From assembly GCA_037951165.1 (NCBI GenBank), contig JBBDHG010000054.1, positions 3,920,001 to 3,984,000 of the forward strand: a DNA stretch of 64,000 nucleotides. Reading direction: 5' to 3'. Source of the DNA: Lophius americanus (lineage: Eukaryota; Chordata; Actinopteri; Lophiiformes; Lophiidae). The notes beneath the pieces are model-generated. The model worked only from the letters and a program-made list of their open reading frames with translations, made no database searches and was not told the origin of the DNA. Position 1 is the first letter of the stretch. Each line of letters begins with the position of its first letter. Made by a program: the position numbers and the translations under genes. Shown here piece by piece: positions 12,236-23,678 of the stretch.

Positions 12236-12527
12236 TGTCTCTCTGCTATCTTCCCTTCTTTCCACTTTCTTCCTCCTCCTCTAACTCAAAACTTCCTTCG
12301 TAACCTCTCCTCCTTCAATGCCTCTCTTTTTTTCCTGATCACTCTCATCTTTCCTCCTCCCATCCTTTATAACACTCTCTGCTCCTCTAACATCCCCTCT
12401 TTGTTCCTTAAAATGTGCCCCCTCCCTCCCCCCATCCCCCATTTCTCATTGCATCTTTCCTGTTTGTTGCTCCTGTTCATCTCTCTCCATCTCTCTCCTC
12501 CACCCTCCCTCTGTCCATCTCTTTCAG
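12236..12527 (+). promoter_or_regulatory. long pyrimidine-rich tract before exon 3
   Basis: Roughly 290 nt made mostly of C and T (TCCTCCTCC, CCCCCTCCCTCCCCCC and CTCTCTCC runs) end in the exon 3 acceptor TTTCAG. It is far longer than a normal polypyrimidine tract. It may bind PTB-type splicing regulators or form triplex DNA; both are inference. Confidence 0.6.
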
Positions 12528-13188
12528 TGGGAGGAGATCAGCGGGGTGGATGAGCACTACACTCCCATCAGGACCTTCCAGGTCTGCAACGTGATGGAGT
12601 ACAGCCAGAACAACTGGCTTCGCACCAACTGGATCCCTTGCCAGTCGGCCCGGAAGATTTACGTGGAGCTGAAGTTCACCCTGAGGGACTGTAACTCCAT
12701 CCCACTGGTGTTGGGCACCTGCAAGGAGACGTTCAACCTCCTCTACCAGGAGGCCGATGACGACCAGGGCAGCCACTTCAGGGAGCACCAGTTCTCAAAG
12801 ATCGACACCATCGCTGCTGATGAGAGCTTCACCCAGATGGACCTCGGAGATCGCATCCTCAAGCTGAACACTGAGCTGCGCGAGGTGGGTCCCCTGACCA
12901 AGAAGGGCTTCTACCTGGCTTTCCAGGATGTCGGTGCCTGCGTGGCTCTGGTGTCAGTGAGGGTTTACTTCAAGAAGTGTCCATTCACTCTGAGGAATCT
13001 GGCCTCCTTCCCTGACACGGTGCCTATGGAGTCCCAGCCGCTGGTGGAGGTCAAAGGCTCATGCGTCAATCACTCTAAGGAAGAGGAGCCGCCACGATTG
13101 TACTGCAGCACAGAGGGGGAGTGGCTTGTGCCTATTGGGAAGTGTCTATGTAACTCGGGCTTCGAGGAGATGAACAACACCTGCCAAA
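12528..13188 (+). CDS. epha3: epha3 exon 3 (ephrin-binding domain and start of Cys-rich region)
   Basis: This 661-nt exon (220 codons plus one base) encodes nearly all of the extracellular ephrin-A-binding domain. Numbering from the exon's first codon (W1), the LBD runs to about residue 150 and contains NNWLRTNW, KFTLRDCNSIPLVLGTCKETFN and the very conserved DTIAADESFTQMDLGDRI and KKGFYLAFQDVGACVALVSV. Cys20/Cys138 and Cys55/Cys65 have the spacing of the two Eph LBD disulfides. Residues 151-220 begin the sushi/EGF-like Cys-rich region (GEWLVPIGKCLCNSGF). SIPLVLGTC, YFKKCPFT and VPMESQ point to EPHA3 rather than EPHA4, A5 or A7. The acceptor is CTCTTTCAG at 12527 and the donor GTAAGA at 13189. 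Oddities are an extra Cys38 and an NNT glycosylation sequon at 216-218. The frame stays open into the intron to a TGA at 13350. Confidence 0.96.
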
Positions 13189-14310
13189 GTAAGAAGCTCA
13201 TCTCTCAATTTTATTGTCCTAAGTTCTTATCCAATCTTGTATTTAGGGTCTTCACATCCTGCAACCTCTTCATATCCTGCAACCTGCAGCCTTTCGAAAT
13301 GTACTTTCTGTCCTTCGGTTCAAATAGGCTGCATCATGTGGGAAGTGTTTGATGAGAAAGCTGCAGCACTTTATATCTGTCAGCCCAGAATCCATAACGT
13401 CTGATGCCCAACTTTTATGTGTGCGTCTGCATCTGGATTCTGCGCGTGTGATGGCTTCAAAAGAAGCCAAGAATCCCAAAGTGTTGGTGGACAGTTGCAT
13501 ATTTCTGCGCAAGCATGTGATGTGTTCTCCAGGTCTTTGAGCTGGATGCAGTGTGCAGTAGACCCATGGTAATCTTCTCTGTGACACATCATTAGCCACG
13601 AGAAGAGCTTTACCAGAGTAGCAAGGATGGGACTGATAACGCAGAAGAAAAGAGCGGCTTGGAGTGGATGGTGAATAATGGAATATTTGTGGTGATGGCT
13701 GTGGGTGTTGGTGGAGTCATGAGTGGGTAGACAGTGGCGTCTGGAGATACTCAAGATCACCCCTTTGGAGGTGGTTTGAAAAGTTTAGACTAGACTTTGC
13801 ATTTCGTTTGCAGACTGCAACATCATCATGGCTGCTTTGGAGGGGATCAGTTTAAGTTGTTGCCAAGAGTTACACAAAATGTCACTATGACAGAAGTCAT
13901 GTTTAGGCTTTGTGTGCAACAGGACTGGATTTGATCCATTCTTCTGTCAAACACTCTTACTTGTGAAGCATTTGCAGCAATTGTCATATTAGCTGGTTTT
14001 TGATGGCAATGATCCTTTAATTAACGTCACTTCATCTGTACAACCAGTGGCATTCAGCAAAAATCCAAGGGTAATAGCTTCTAAAGTCCCCAAACAGATC
14101 ATTATTTATTCATATATAGGGAATATAACCCTGTTCTCAGTCAAGGCTTACCTCTCTGAGGACTAGAAGATCGAATTCTGTCTCCAGTCTTTCAATACTC
14201 GGGTCTGGTAATGCAGTGAATTTTCGGACTGCGATATTTGTGGCGTATTGTGGTATTTTGAACTTAAATGCACAGAATATATAGGAAATGCAACACATAT
14301 TTATTATCAA

Positions 14311-14413
14311 CAGTATTTTTACTATGTTTTATACCAGAGCCTAAAATTTAGATTAGTGAATTTTAGGCTCTAGTTTTATGACAAATACTAAAAACAAAAC
14401 TTAAAAATACTGT
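14311..14413. repeat. imperfect inverted repeat, foldback-like
   Basis: Perfect 13-bp inner arms (AGAGCCTAAAATT at 14336-14348 and its complement at 14359-14371) lie inside weaker outer arms (CAGTATTTTTA at 14311 and TAAAAATACTG at 14403). The shape is that of a small MITE or foldback relic. Confidence 0.65.
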
Positions 14414-15429
14414 TTTTGATCTCTTTTACCTGAGGCGATATTAAAAGGATTAGAGTGTTATTTTAACATAAAAGTAAATGAATGGTAAATAGTGCATCTA
14501 TTCAACAATGTAATATAAGAGATGATTAGCGTCTGATATTTGTTTTACATACATTCATCTACAGATGTCTGATAACTTCTATCCTGGTCTCATCATTCAT
14601 ATGTGATGGTATCACCTCACAGAACCTTGATTCCTTCATGCTTCCTTGTGCTGTGATTCAGAGGCACACAGCTTTAATTTTGCAAACTGCCAGGTCATTT
14701 TTATCAACCAAAACTTTACCAAACACTTGTTAAAGTCTGATAGAAATCCAGGTCTTTAATTTGATGAAGCAATGTTTGACTTCCACGGCAAACAGGAGAC
14801 ACGGATACGAGACTTTCGGTTCAAATATTGAGTGTCAAGAAACTTTTCCAATGGTACCAGTTTGCAAGAAATGTAACCACTAAACTTGTATTCACCCGTA
14901 TGTCATACCGGTAAATACCAGTTTATCTGTTTTATTGCACAACCACAAGGATAACTGTGGTTAAATTAACTCATCTTTATCAGTTTGTATTGATTTAGTA
15001 CATATTCTCGGTTTTAACATGTTGAAAATACTATTTCAAACTCATCTCATTTGAAAAACACAAGAGTATATAATGTACGTCTGTATCTGCTTATTGTGCA
15101 GCTGAATTATAACTATGTATTTCTTAAAACGTCTCTACACTGGCTTTAGAGGGAAGAGAGAGAGCTGCTTGTGCCATGCAACTTCCTCTCTCTCTCTCTC
15201 CCTCTCTTTTTCTTCTTTTTTCGCGGCTGGCTGGTTTCGATGGCCTAGAAACTAAACTCTATTCTCAGGTTCATCGACCTCCTCTCTCTGTTTAAGGACT
15301 TCTCGTTCCGAAAGCAGGACCCTTTGCGTAGCGGCGACTCCGTCATGGCTTAAAGTTGAGATGGTGCTGGAAGTTTAAAAAACAAAACGCTGTCAGTCAT
15401 CGGCTCCCATCGACCTAGTTATGGTAACT

Positions 15430-15640
15430 GGTTCTTCGTTCTCCCATGTTCATCAGCTCCCGCCTCTCCAGTGGCTCGCCCAGTGTTAATTAAAGATCAA
15501 ACGCGGTCACCCGGGGTCAAGCCCCCGCTGTCAGGGCAAGGAAAGCTCTCTCTCTGGGACTGCGGACCCCAGACGAGTCCGTCTCCCCTCCAGATGCGAG
15601 GATAGACTTTATCCCAGTTGTCAGATAAGACAAATTATAT
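15430..15640. promoter_or_regulatory. possible regulatory block with nuclear-receptor-like DR4
   Basis: A comparatively GC-rich, repeat-free block in an AT-rich setting. CGGTCA and GGGTCA lie as a direct repeat with 4-nt spacing at 15504-15519, next to GTTAATTAAAGATCAAA. A GATA-like CAGATAAGA follows near 15625. Motifs are seen; function is inferred. Confidence 0.25.
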
Positions 15641-16622
15641 GTATCTGCTCTTAATTCAAACAAAGCCAAGGATCATTATTCTATTGATGTAAACAGACGT
15701 TGGCCAGTGTGAAGAATATTTATCAATTAAAAGTCAAATAAATGATTTTTCTTCTAATATCATATAAAATTATTGTTTTTTTTTCAATCCACAAATTCAA
15801 ATTGTAAGAACCAAAATCTGTTTGGTAGGTTAAAGAGTGGGACATTATATGGCCAAATGGCGGACGCCGTTCCCCCTTCCCTGCAACCCTCCTTTTACTT
15901 CCTGTCCCTTTGTGAATTGTGTGAATGTTTGGATGTATTTGACAATCTCTTATTGGTTTCAGAGAGGTCTAATGGACTCTAATAAGGTCTTATGTTACCT
16001 TGGAGTGGGACAGCTGCACCAACAGGCCCCCACAGCCGGCACTTGGGGCCCCAACGCGCAGTCCGGTCTTCAGAGCCTCTGTGTTAACAGATAGATGAGT
16101 GCATGAGGTTAGGTCACCATGCAGAGAGATAGTGGAACAAAACATTTTACTGTGGTACCGCCTGGCAAAATCAGAATTAAACGGTATTTTATTACTCCAA
16201 TTGGACATTTGTTCATATTTTCATCCCTTGATTCCTTTCAGAAATTGTTTGATCGTTCAAAGTTAGGTAAACTTCCCTAACTTGTTGTTAAGGGGTCAAA
16301 TAATTCAACAAACGCTGAGATATTTCAGACAGAGTGAGCGGTTTGACTTGGATATTTGTTGGTTTTGACTTACGTGGATGGAGTGGACTGACTATTTCAT
16401 GCTTTGTTTGCTTTCCCCAAACGCCTCGACGCAGCATCTTTCAGTTATCTGTGTTCTGCTCTGTAAGTGTGTGTATGTGTGTGTGTGTGTGTTTGAGTGT
16501 GCAGAGGAAGCGAGCGAGTATGTGAGCGGTTGCCATTGTTTACACAGACTCTAAAGTATGTTTAAGGGCTTTGACAGAATACACTCTGGTATTACTGTCA
16601 TTACCTTCCAGGGTTGTGTTTA

Positions 16623-16626
<4 letters not shown>

Positions 16627-16661
<35 letters not shown>
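16627..16661. repeat. TG microsatellite
   Basis: About 16 TG units. A shorter TG run lies at 16466-16491. Confidence 0.9.
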
Positions 16662-17214
16662 TTGTTTATGTGTTCGTAGCCAGAAATATTGGTGAATTCG
16701 ATGATGTGATTTAATTGGCGCCCTCAAATGGACAAATGAGTTGTGTGTGACATTGGCAATGGGCCGTCATGCGCGAGCTGGCGTTATGAGAGCGTGTGTC
16801 CATGTATGTACACGTGTTGCCCGCGGCTACGATGTGTCACCACACATTTCTCAGCGAGGAGTTTATATTACTGTAAACATATTGTGATATTTCCTCATCC
16901 GTATCGGGCCAGGAGCCGTCACCTGATCTTTGGCGGTGGAGAAACGCGATGAGAGGAGATGAAGTTTTTCGGGCAGTATGAATGAATGGATGCGTCAGTC
17001 GTCATCTGGATCAGCGTATGTTTTGTGAGCGGGCTTCGGCCTTTCCACGAGAGAATGTGAGGCCAGATCTAATCTGGCTAAGTCACTCTTTCATCTGTCA
17101 TTAGAACAGACTGGAGCAGGTGAACTAACTCCTATCTCCCATCAGTGTGAAATTCCAGCAACCTTAATTTGATCCTAAAACAGCAAACGGATGTCTGTCT
17201 GTCGAGTTTCAGTC

Positions 17215-17216
<2 letters not shown>

Positions 17217-17283
<67 letters not shown>
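17217..17283. repeat. TG microsatellite
   Basis: 67 bp of uninterrupted TG. Confidence 0.97.
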
Positions 17284-17285
<2 letters not shown>

Positions 17286-17899
17286 CTCAAGTGCAAGCAG
17301 CTGTTCTGCTGTACACTGAGAAGAGACACAGGTTTACATTCTTCCTGGCTTTATCAGGACACACAATCCCTAAACTTGCCAGCACCACAATGCTTATTCT
17401 AATTACACCTATACGATAAATTTGAATACGCAGTCGCAGGCTGACACAGACTCAAGCCCATTTAAGCCTCAGTTGTTGGTGTTGTCGGCAGTGCATTCCA
17501 TATTTTATTAAAATGTAGAAGAACAGAGGGATGAACTCAAATAGAGTAAAGACTGATAATCAGTTCTAGAATCTTAAAGGGGTTAAAGTGGGAATTAGCA
17601 GGTGGGAGAACCTTGAATTCTGGTGCAGCTTTAAGAGCCAGACCTGCTCCGGAGATTATGTATAGTTTAATAAACTGATATATTGTTATAGTTATGTAAT
17701 ATAGCTGATGCACTCACTCCAGCCGCACTGACTGAGTAATATTAGTAATAATAATATGTAATGATAATAGTATGGTGACAGTTTCTTTCTTCTCAGCAAT
17801 ACTTCCAGAGATATGACAAATTAAACAATACATATAAAAGATTCTTTTTGGTCACCTAGATTGCGTAGGCGTCAATAGTCATCAACCATCAATCAGCTT

Positions 17900-18130
17900 G
17901 GGCAGCTGTAGCCCAGGAGGTTGAGTTGGTTCCCCTTAATCGACTGGTTGGCGGTTAAACCCTTACATGTGGTGGGGTCCTTGAGCAGAACCCTAATCCC
18001 CATTTTGATCTCCATGAACTTCAGAGTGGCTCCCCACTGCCCCTAATGTATGGGTCAAATACAGAGAAGTAATTCCACAACGTTGTTCAGTGTGTAATAG
18101 TGTTACTAAGTTGTAATAAAGAGTATAGAT
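17900..18130 (+). mobile_element. tRNA-headed SINE copy
   Basis: The A-box-like TGTAGCCCAGGAGG and B-box-like GGCGGTTAAACCC have tRNA spacing. They are followed by TGGGGTCCTTGAGCAGAACC and a body ending AATAGTGTTACTAAGTTG, AATAAAGAGTATAGAT. This is a teleost SINE related in its head to the copy at 765 but with a different tail. Confidence 0.75.
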
Positions 18131-18998
18131 ATTTATGATTATCATCCATCTTCATGTCCATCGTAGTTCAAAGTTATAATAAGTTGTAAATGTTAGAAAG
18201 TGAATAAACATCATTACAACAACTTTAAATGTGAAGAACAAACTCATCATTTCTTTTAAAATTATGTATGTTTGTTCCTTGATGAATAGGGGACAACTGG
18301 AAAGTGGACAGCCACCAGGAATGAGTTGTTTATATGGTGTGACTGTTATTTAACCTTTTCCTCCAAGCATCATGTGTCTTCTCACATTATTGGACTCCTT
18401 CGTGAAAACAGTGTAGATGCTCATGTTTCCTAAACTTGATTTGATTTATTCATTTACTGACGGTACAGGAATGCGGTCCTGATAGTTATCTCAGCGCTTT
18501 TTCATGTCCTCCACGTCTTTCCTGCCACTGTCCCCCCCTCTGTGGATAATAATGGTCTCAACCAATGTTCTGTCCACCTCAGGTTAAATATTTTATGCCG
18601 TCATACTCATAGGATGTAGCTGCTGCCGTCATGCACTGCCATACATGGCTTTCCAGTATTTGACATCAGCACTCTTATCAGTTAAATACTCACATTTAGG
18701 TCTCTGAAATCATTCTGCTTCTCTGTATTCATCTGATATTGAGAGAAGCTTATGTTGTTGGGTGTCCTGTGTCGTCCAGCTGAGTCCCCGTCTCAGTTTC
18801 GGGGATTGTTTTGGTTTGTTGGTCCCCGGGGACGACACATAGCATAGCACTGAGGCTGCAAAAAGGAACCCACACGCTTTTTTCAGGATCAGACCTCAGC
18901 AAAGCAACAATCTCAGGATATTGAACCCAGTAAGATGGAGGAATCCGGAATCCAATCACAATCTGCTAGTGTGTATTTGAGAGAGTTTTGGAGTCTTT

Positions 18999-19012
18999 CT
19001 GCCCCCTAGTGA
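18999..19012 (-). promoter_or_regulatory. strong CTCF-like motif
   Basis: On the minus strand it reads TCACTAGGGGGCAG, matching 13 of 14 positions of CCASYAGRKGGCRS. It lies beside otherwise unremarkable intron sequence. Such motifs also travel inside fish repeats, so occupancy is unknown. Confidence 0.4.
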
Positions 19013-19629
19013 TCATAAATCCTTTACGTTATTACATTTAAACCTTGATAATATTAAGATAATAATGAATAAACTCCGTGTCATGAATACATGTTCTCTT
19101 CTTTGTTGCTGGCGTTGCACTGAGTCTAACAGACAGTTGGGGCTGAATGCTGTGAAGTCATGCAGTGCTGCTTCTCCTCTGGTCCCTTGGAAGCAGCAAG
19201 TTTGTTTGTGTTGGTCATTATATAAATGCCAGTCTCTCGTAAAGAGCATGAGAATTCTACACACACACAGACACACTAACACTTGTCTATTCTGGTACCG
19301 TTCTTCTCACAAAATCTGTTTTTCCATGGACTGTACTCGCGTGTCTTTGCTTTTATGTATTCAGTTCACTGAATCCTCTGACCCATTGTTCCCTTTTCTC
19401 CTTCTAGCAGCACCCTGCTACACATCATTCGCCCAAGTTGCACACTTTCACAATGGGAGCTGCACAGTCTAGCGATGTATAACGATACCCTGAGACCGTT
19501 CGGTGTTCAGTTCCTCGTCGAGGGCCACATCCGCCCTCGTGGCTCACAGCAGGTGTTTCTCATATTCAGATGCCACCCACATTTTCAAAGCCGGTCCGTG
19601 CAATAGCATGAGTTCAAACTGTCCAGTGT

Positions 19630-19635
19630 GTCGGT

Positions 19636-19664
<29 letters not shown>
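19630..19664. repeat. TG microsatellite
   Basis: A TG run passing into AGAGAG. Confidence 0.9.
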
Positions 19665-19666
<2 letters not shown>

Positions 19667-20299
19667 TGTTTGTTTGGGTGAATGCAGTGCAGAACTGTAC
19701 ATGGCTCTGCTCTAGCACTAGTGTTCCATTGCATCAGTCTCCTTCCTCACTTGTCAGTTTGACTTAGCGTGGAGGCTTTCTCTGCTGCAGCCTCTTGGCC
19801 GTGTGCTGCCTGGCGTTTCGCCTTTTTGGAGCTGAAAATGGGAGGAGATGCCGGAATGAAGGGCAAGTCGAGGATTGAGTGGTCCAATGACAACCCTGGT
19901 GTTTACATCACACGGCGCAGAAATCTCCCTGAATCCCATGGTGGAGAACAGAGGCTCTGTTGCTTATGGAAAGAATCAAAATGAGTAAAACATAACCTTT
20001 GTCCTAAACAGTAGCAGCTGAATGTTCTTTCCAGAAGGAGGATTTTTTTTTTTTTAACATTCTAAATCCACAACACACACATACACGTCTGTGTCTTCTC
20101 TTATTTTGATGTGTGCACATTACAACATCTCAGTCCGTTACTGCGTTGACTTCCTTTGTGGCAGTAGATTATGTCTTTATGTCACATGTTCTCAGACCTC
20201 CATCAGATCCTCTTGTCATCTGGGACAGGGTTTAGTCAGTGTTCACGACTGACCTATTTTTGATTTGTCCTTTATGACATGCAGATCAACTCAGTTGTT

Positions 20300-20670
20300 A
20301 AAACTAGTTTTTTCCAACTTACTGTTTTAGCTTAGGTCAAACATTCCATGAGTCTTTCAGACCTTGAGAAAGTCACCCATGCTAATATTACTTCCAGGCC
20401 GGAATATTGCAACAAATGTGAGCATATCAAACCAATCCTGGCATCCTCCTACAACTTCAGTTTAGGATAAACTTCAAAGCTTCTTTTGTTATTTTTTTTT
20501 AAAGGCCTAAATGGACTAGCCCCAAAGTATCTATCCGATATGCTGCATCCCTAAGTTCCACATGTCCAGATGAGGTCAGTTGACCAGCAGCTTCTACTTG
20601 TGCCCAGATCCAGACTGGCATGTAGGGTGGACTTGGTCTTCTTAGTTGCGAAATCTCAACTTTGGAAAGG
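20300..20670 (+). pseudogene. LINE reverse-transcriptase 3' end relic
   Basis: Translated with stops and gaps, it gives LSDLEKVTHANITSRPEYCN, then EHIKPILASS, then LNGLAPKYLSDMLHP and MRSVDQQLLLVPRSRL. This is the ordered C-terminal signature of fish non-LTR retrotransposon polymerases of the L2/Rex type. It has in-frame stops, an internal deletion before EHIKPIL and a C12 run at 20672. It is dead. Confidence 0.8.
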
Positions 20671-21170
20671 ACCCCCCCCCCCCTTTGTACCTGAATCAGT
20701 TTCTATGACTGTTTAATCTTTCTCTTAATGTTTTCTTAGTCTGATTTTATGTCTTTAAAAACAACGTTTTTAGATTAGTTACATTTTCAATATGCTTTGC
20801 GTCCAGATTTTGGTATTACTGCCTACATTTTTAACTTAACTCTCAGTGTCTAATGTTTCAACGTGTCTCTATTCCCCTTTAAATTACTTTGAATAGTCAT
20901 GCGTATCAATTGTCCTAAATAAACGTACATCTTCAATTCATGTTCATCAACTCGTGCTTATTTTGAGTGCTGCAGTAAATTGTTTTCACTCGTTTGTGCC
21001 CCTCCAGTAATGTTTCACTTTTTCTGTCTCCCATAACCTTGATGTGCAAAGAAATAAGCTAATTAAGGCATGTCAAGAATGCTGCAGCAATCATGCTCCA
21101 TGAAACAGCAGCTGCAGGGAGCAACAGAGCAGAGGGAGGAGAAGGGAGGATAGGATAGGGGAAAAAGAGT

Positions 21171-21183
21171 GACAGACAGACAG

Positions 21184-21226
<43 letters not shown>
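21171..21226. repeat. GACA then GA microsatellite
   Basis: A GACA stretch followed by 39 bp of pure GA. Confidence 0.95.
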
Positions 21227-21228
<2 letters not shown>

Positions 21229-21479
21229 CAGGGATTATTCACTGAGAAAGGAAAGTTTGCGATTAAGTTGTGGTTCATCAAAAAAGAAAATAATTCTTAC
21301 GTAAAACAATGTCGGTTTTCGTTAACAATAATAATATAATTAATAATAAAATTCCACTTTGAATGATATAAATGACAAAAGAAGGTTTTGGTCAAGAAGC
21401 GTTATTGTCAGTTTGTGTCCCAGCATCTCAACGGGGTTCAGAACCTGACGACAAAAACCTCCTCTATCCTGTTTGGATG

Positions 21480-22110
21480 TTCTTATTCCTGCTTCAGCTC
21501 ACAGACTGATGACCTGACATTCTCCTTGGAACATCTCAGGCAGAGTGCAGAATTCATGCTTGACCGTAGTTGTAATGTTTGTTTTGTCGATGATGCCCGT
21601 TCCGTTGTGTTTACCTCGGATACCTTCCAATCAGTCAACTCATCAATCCATATCATTTTTATCCTAAAAGCTTTGAAGGTCATCAAAGTTGCTCTGCCAG
21701 AATTAGAGCCTTGATGTTCTTCTGGAACAGTGGAGCCATGGACTCTGACCCTCATTGAGGTCATAGAGACCAGCAGCATTTTGGATGCTTTCCTCTGATC
21801 TTTTGTGACCTCCTGAATGAACAGGAGTTCTGTAAGGCCGGCCATGTCTGGGAATGTTCACCATCGTTCTCCATTAGTGGATAATGTGTCTAAATTTGAA
21901 TATCTTAGAAATATCTCTGTAACCCTTCTTTCTCATCATTTCTGGAATTTCTTTTGATTTTGCCATAGTGTGCTGCTGATGAGGCATATCGGACAACTTC
22001 CTGCTTCTTAAAAAACGCTCTATCGAAGTGATGGTCTGACGGAACAGGGCTGGTAGCGATCGGGTCTGGGTGCCTCTCGTCCAGCTGAAACTAGTTATTA
22101 ATGCAGTTTG
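21480..22110 (-). pseudogene. Tc1-like transposase relic
   Basis: On the minus strand, MAKSKEIPEMMRKK starting near 21966 matches the N-terminal helix-turn-helix start of Tc1 transposases. Downstream in another frame, IQEVTKDQRKASKMLLVSMT and VRVHGST match the QEVTKDPR.TSKEL....VSVHDST segment. Frameshifts and stops separate the parts, and the DDE catalytic part is not recognisable. This lineage differs from the relics at 29206, 43862 and 57895. Confidence 0.75.
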
Positions 22111-22284
22111 GTAGTTTGGGGATTTAATTTTAATAATTTTAAACGGGTAAAACACTATTCCACACATGTCAAAGTAAGTATAACAAAATGTTTTGGTTGA
22201 ATGAATGCAATTATCATTCAAAAATTGCCTTTTCCTTCATATTTAATTGAGTAGAAAGATTTTACTGATGCCGTTTTTTGTGTT

Positions 22285-22285
<1 letters not shown>

Positions 22286-22361
<76 letters not shown>
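22286..22361. repeat. TG microsatellite
   Basis: 76 bp of TG with one C at 22327. Confidence 0.96.
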
Positions 22362-22364
<3 letters not shown>

Positions 22365-22595
22365 GAACGTATGTGGGCCTGAGTGAGTGTGTGTTTCTTG
22401 CCCACAGGGGCCAAGGAGGAGGCGAGATAGCCAAAGTTGCAGGAAAGGATTTCTCATTCAGAGTATTATGGCCTGTTTACTTTTTTCTTTGTAGACCTTC
22501 CAGTGTGGGCTGGGGGTGACGGGTAAGCCCATCACCCCGGGTCCCTGGTACTGTTGGGACTTCAAAGCTTTTGGTAACTACAGGCTCAGGAATTC

Positions 22596-22668
22596 ACACA
22601 CACATACATGTACGCACACACACAGACACACACAAACGCATACACACACACACACAAACACACACATA
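22596..22668. repeat. impure CA array
   Basis: CA with TACATG, GACA and AACGCA interruptions. Confidence 0.9.
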
Positions 22669-22927
22669 GTGGAATGGATGGGTGGGATGTTTATTTGTTG
22701 GAGAGGTCCCTGTCAGTTGACATGACCACTTCACAGTGGACTGTCTATGTGTGTGTATGTAGATGTGTGTGTATGTGGGTTTGCTTGTATACTACACACA
22801 GTGAAATTCTGGTAAAAGTATTTTCGGGTACAATTAAATGTGGTTGTTTCTGTGCATTTGCTCTAATGCCGCTGAAGGTTGTGGATCACATATGATGGAC
22901 AATCACAGTGGGACTGCTGATATCACT

Positions 22928-22964
22928 CGTGTGTGTGTATCTGTGTGTGTGTGTGTGTGTGTGT
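22928..22964. repeat. TG microsatellite
   Basis: A TG run with one ATC interruption. Confidence 0.9.
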
Positions 22965-23653
22965 ACGCGTGAGCTTGTGCACTGGTGGACAGGCGAGGGC
23001 AGAGGGTTGGAAGCTGCAGGAAGCGTCCTATCTGATAGACGCTTTGGATGTTTGGATACACATGTAATGTAACAGGGGAGGGAAGTTGGGGTTGGGGGTG
23101 CAACAGGGGGAGTCACTCCATCATTCCTGATAGATGAGAGGGAGCGAGCTGGAGAGGGGGCTAGAGGAGGGAGGACAGAGGGGGGCAGGTGAGGGAAGAG
23201 GGAAACAAAGCGGCCTGTCACTGGTATATAGTCCCCCCTGCTGAGAACTCTTTGGTGCAGAATGCTTGATTTGTGACATTACAACTATAGATTGAACCAG
23301 AGGGGCTTACAAGTCTGTTTTTTTCATTATTTATTTTTTTTGACATTGCTCCAATAATATTTTCTTCTCCTTTGTGCATTGCTCCCAAGTGTTCCAGTAA
23401 GACACCTGGTAAGATTTTTCCACCTCAGCTTGACACGTAAGCGACATCATTCTCACCATTAAATGGAGCCGTTATTAGGTCACACAAGGGTTCAATCCTT
23501 TCATATTTTGTTTAGCATAAAAACAAAAAGATTTAAGGCCATTTTTAGGGAGAATATTATATAGCTTCATTTATTATATTACTGGTACAACTCATTTGAA
23601 ATAACCCCTGAATTAGTGTGTGATAAGGGACTAATTCTTTGACTGTTTTGGAA

Positions 23654-23678
23654 AATGATCAGTGAAACACTGATCATT
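23654..23678. repeat. short perfect inverted repeat
   Basis: AATGATCAGTG and CACTGATCATT, 11-bp arms with an AAA loop. Confidence 0.7.

Larger units (their letters stand above)
1995..12527 (+). other. epha3: epha3 intron 2 (10,533 bp)
   Basis: Bounded by GTGAGT and CTTTCAG. Recognisable content is a repeat tail at 3605-3672, a 44-bp palindrome at 3971-4014, an AAT array at 7620, a possible regulatory block at 8330-8620, CA arrays at 8834 and 9119, a full reverse SINE-like copy at 9638-9948, opposed CA and TG arrays at 11129-11399 and a pyrimidine-rich run into exon 3. In 2000-3600, 4020-7600 and 9960-11100 I see no gene and no repeat family I can name; 5030-5051 is a small inverted repeat. 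Confidence 0.9.

Noticed and set aside
12477..12788. 103-codon minus-strand frame over exon 3
   Set aside because: Antisense shadow of the epha3 coding exon; no independent domain.
13189..13352. Exon 3 frame continuing 54 codons into intron 3
   Set aside because: Open by chance up to TGA at 13350. No poly(A) signal was seen close downstream, so a retained-intron isoform is not supported.
22491..22524. Possible 28-nt micro-exon (TTCTTTGTAG at its left, GGGTAAGC at its right)
   Set aside because: Splice-like ends, but the length is not a multiple of three and would break the epha3 frame. Eph genes have no exon here, so it is more likely a chance pseudo-exon.
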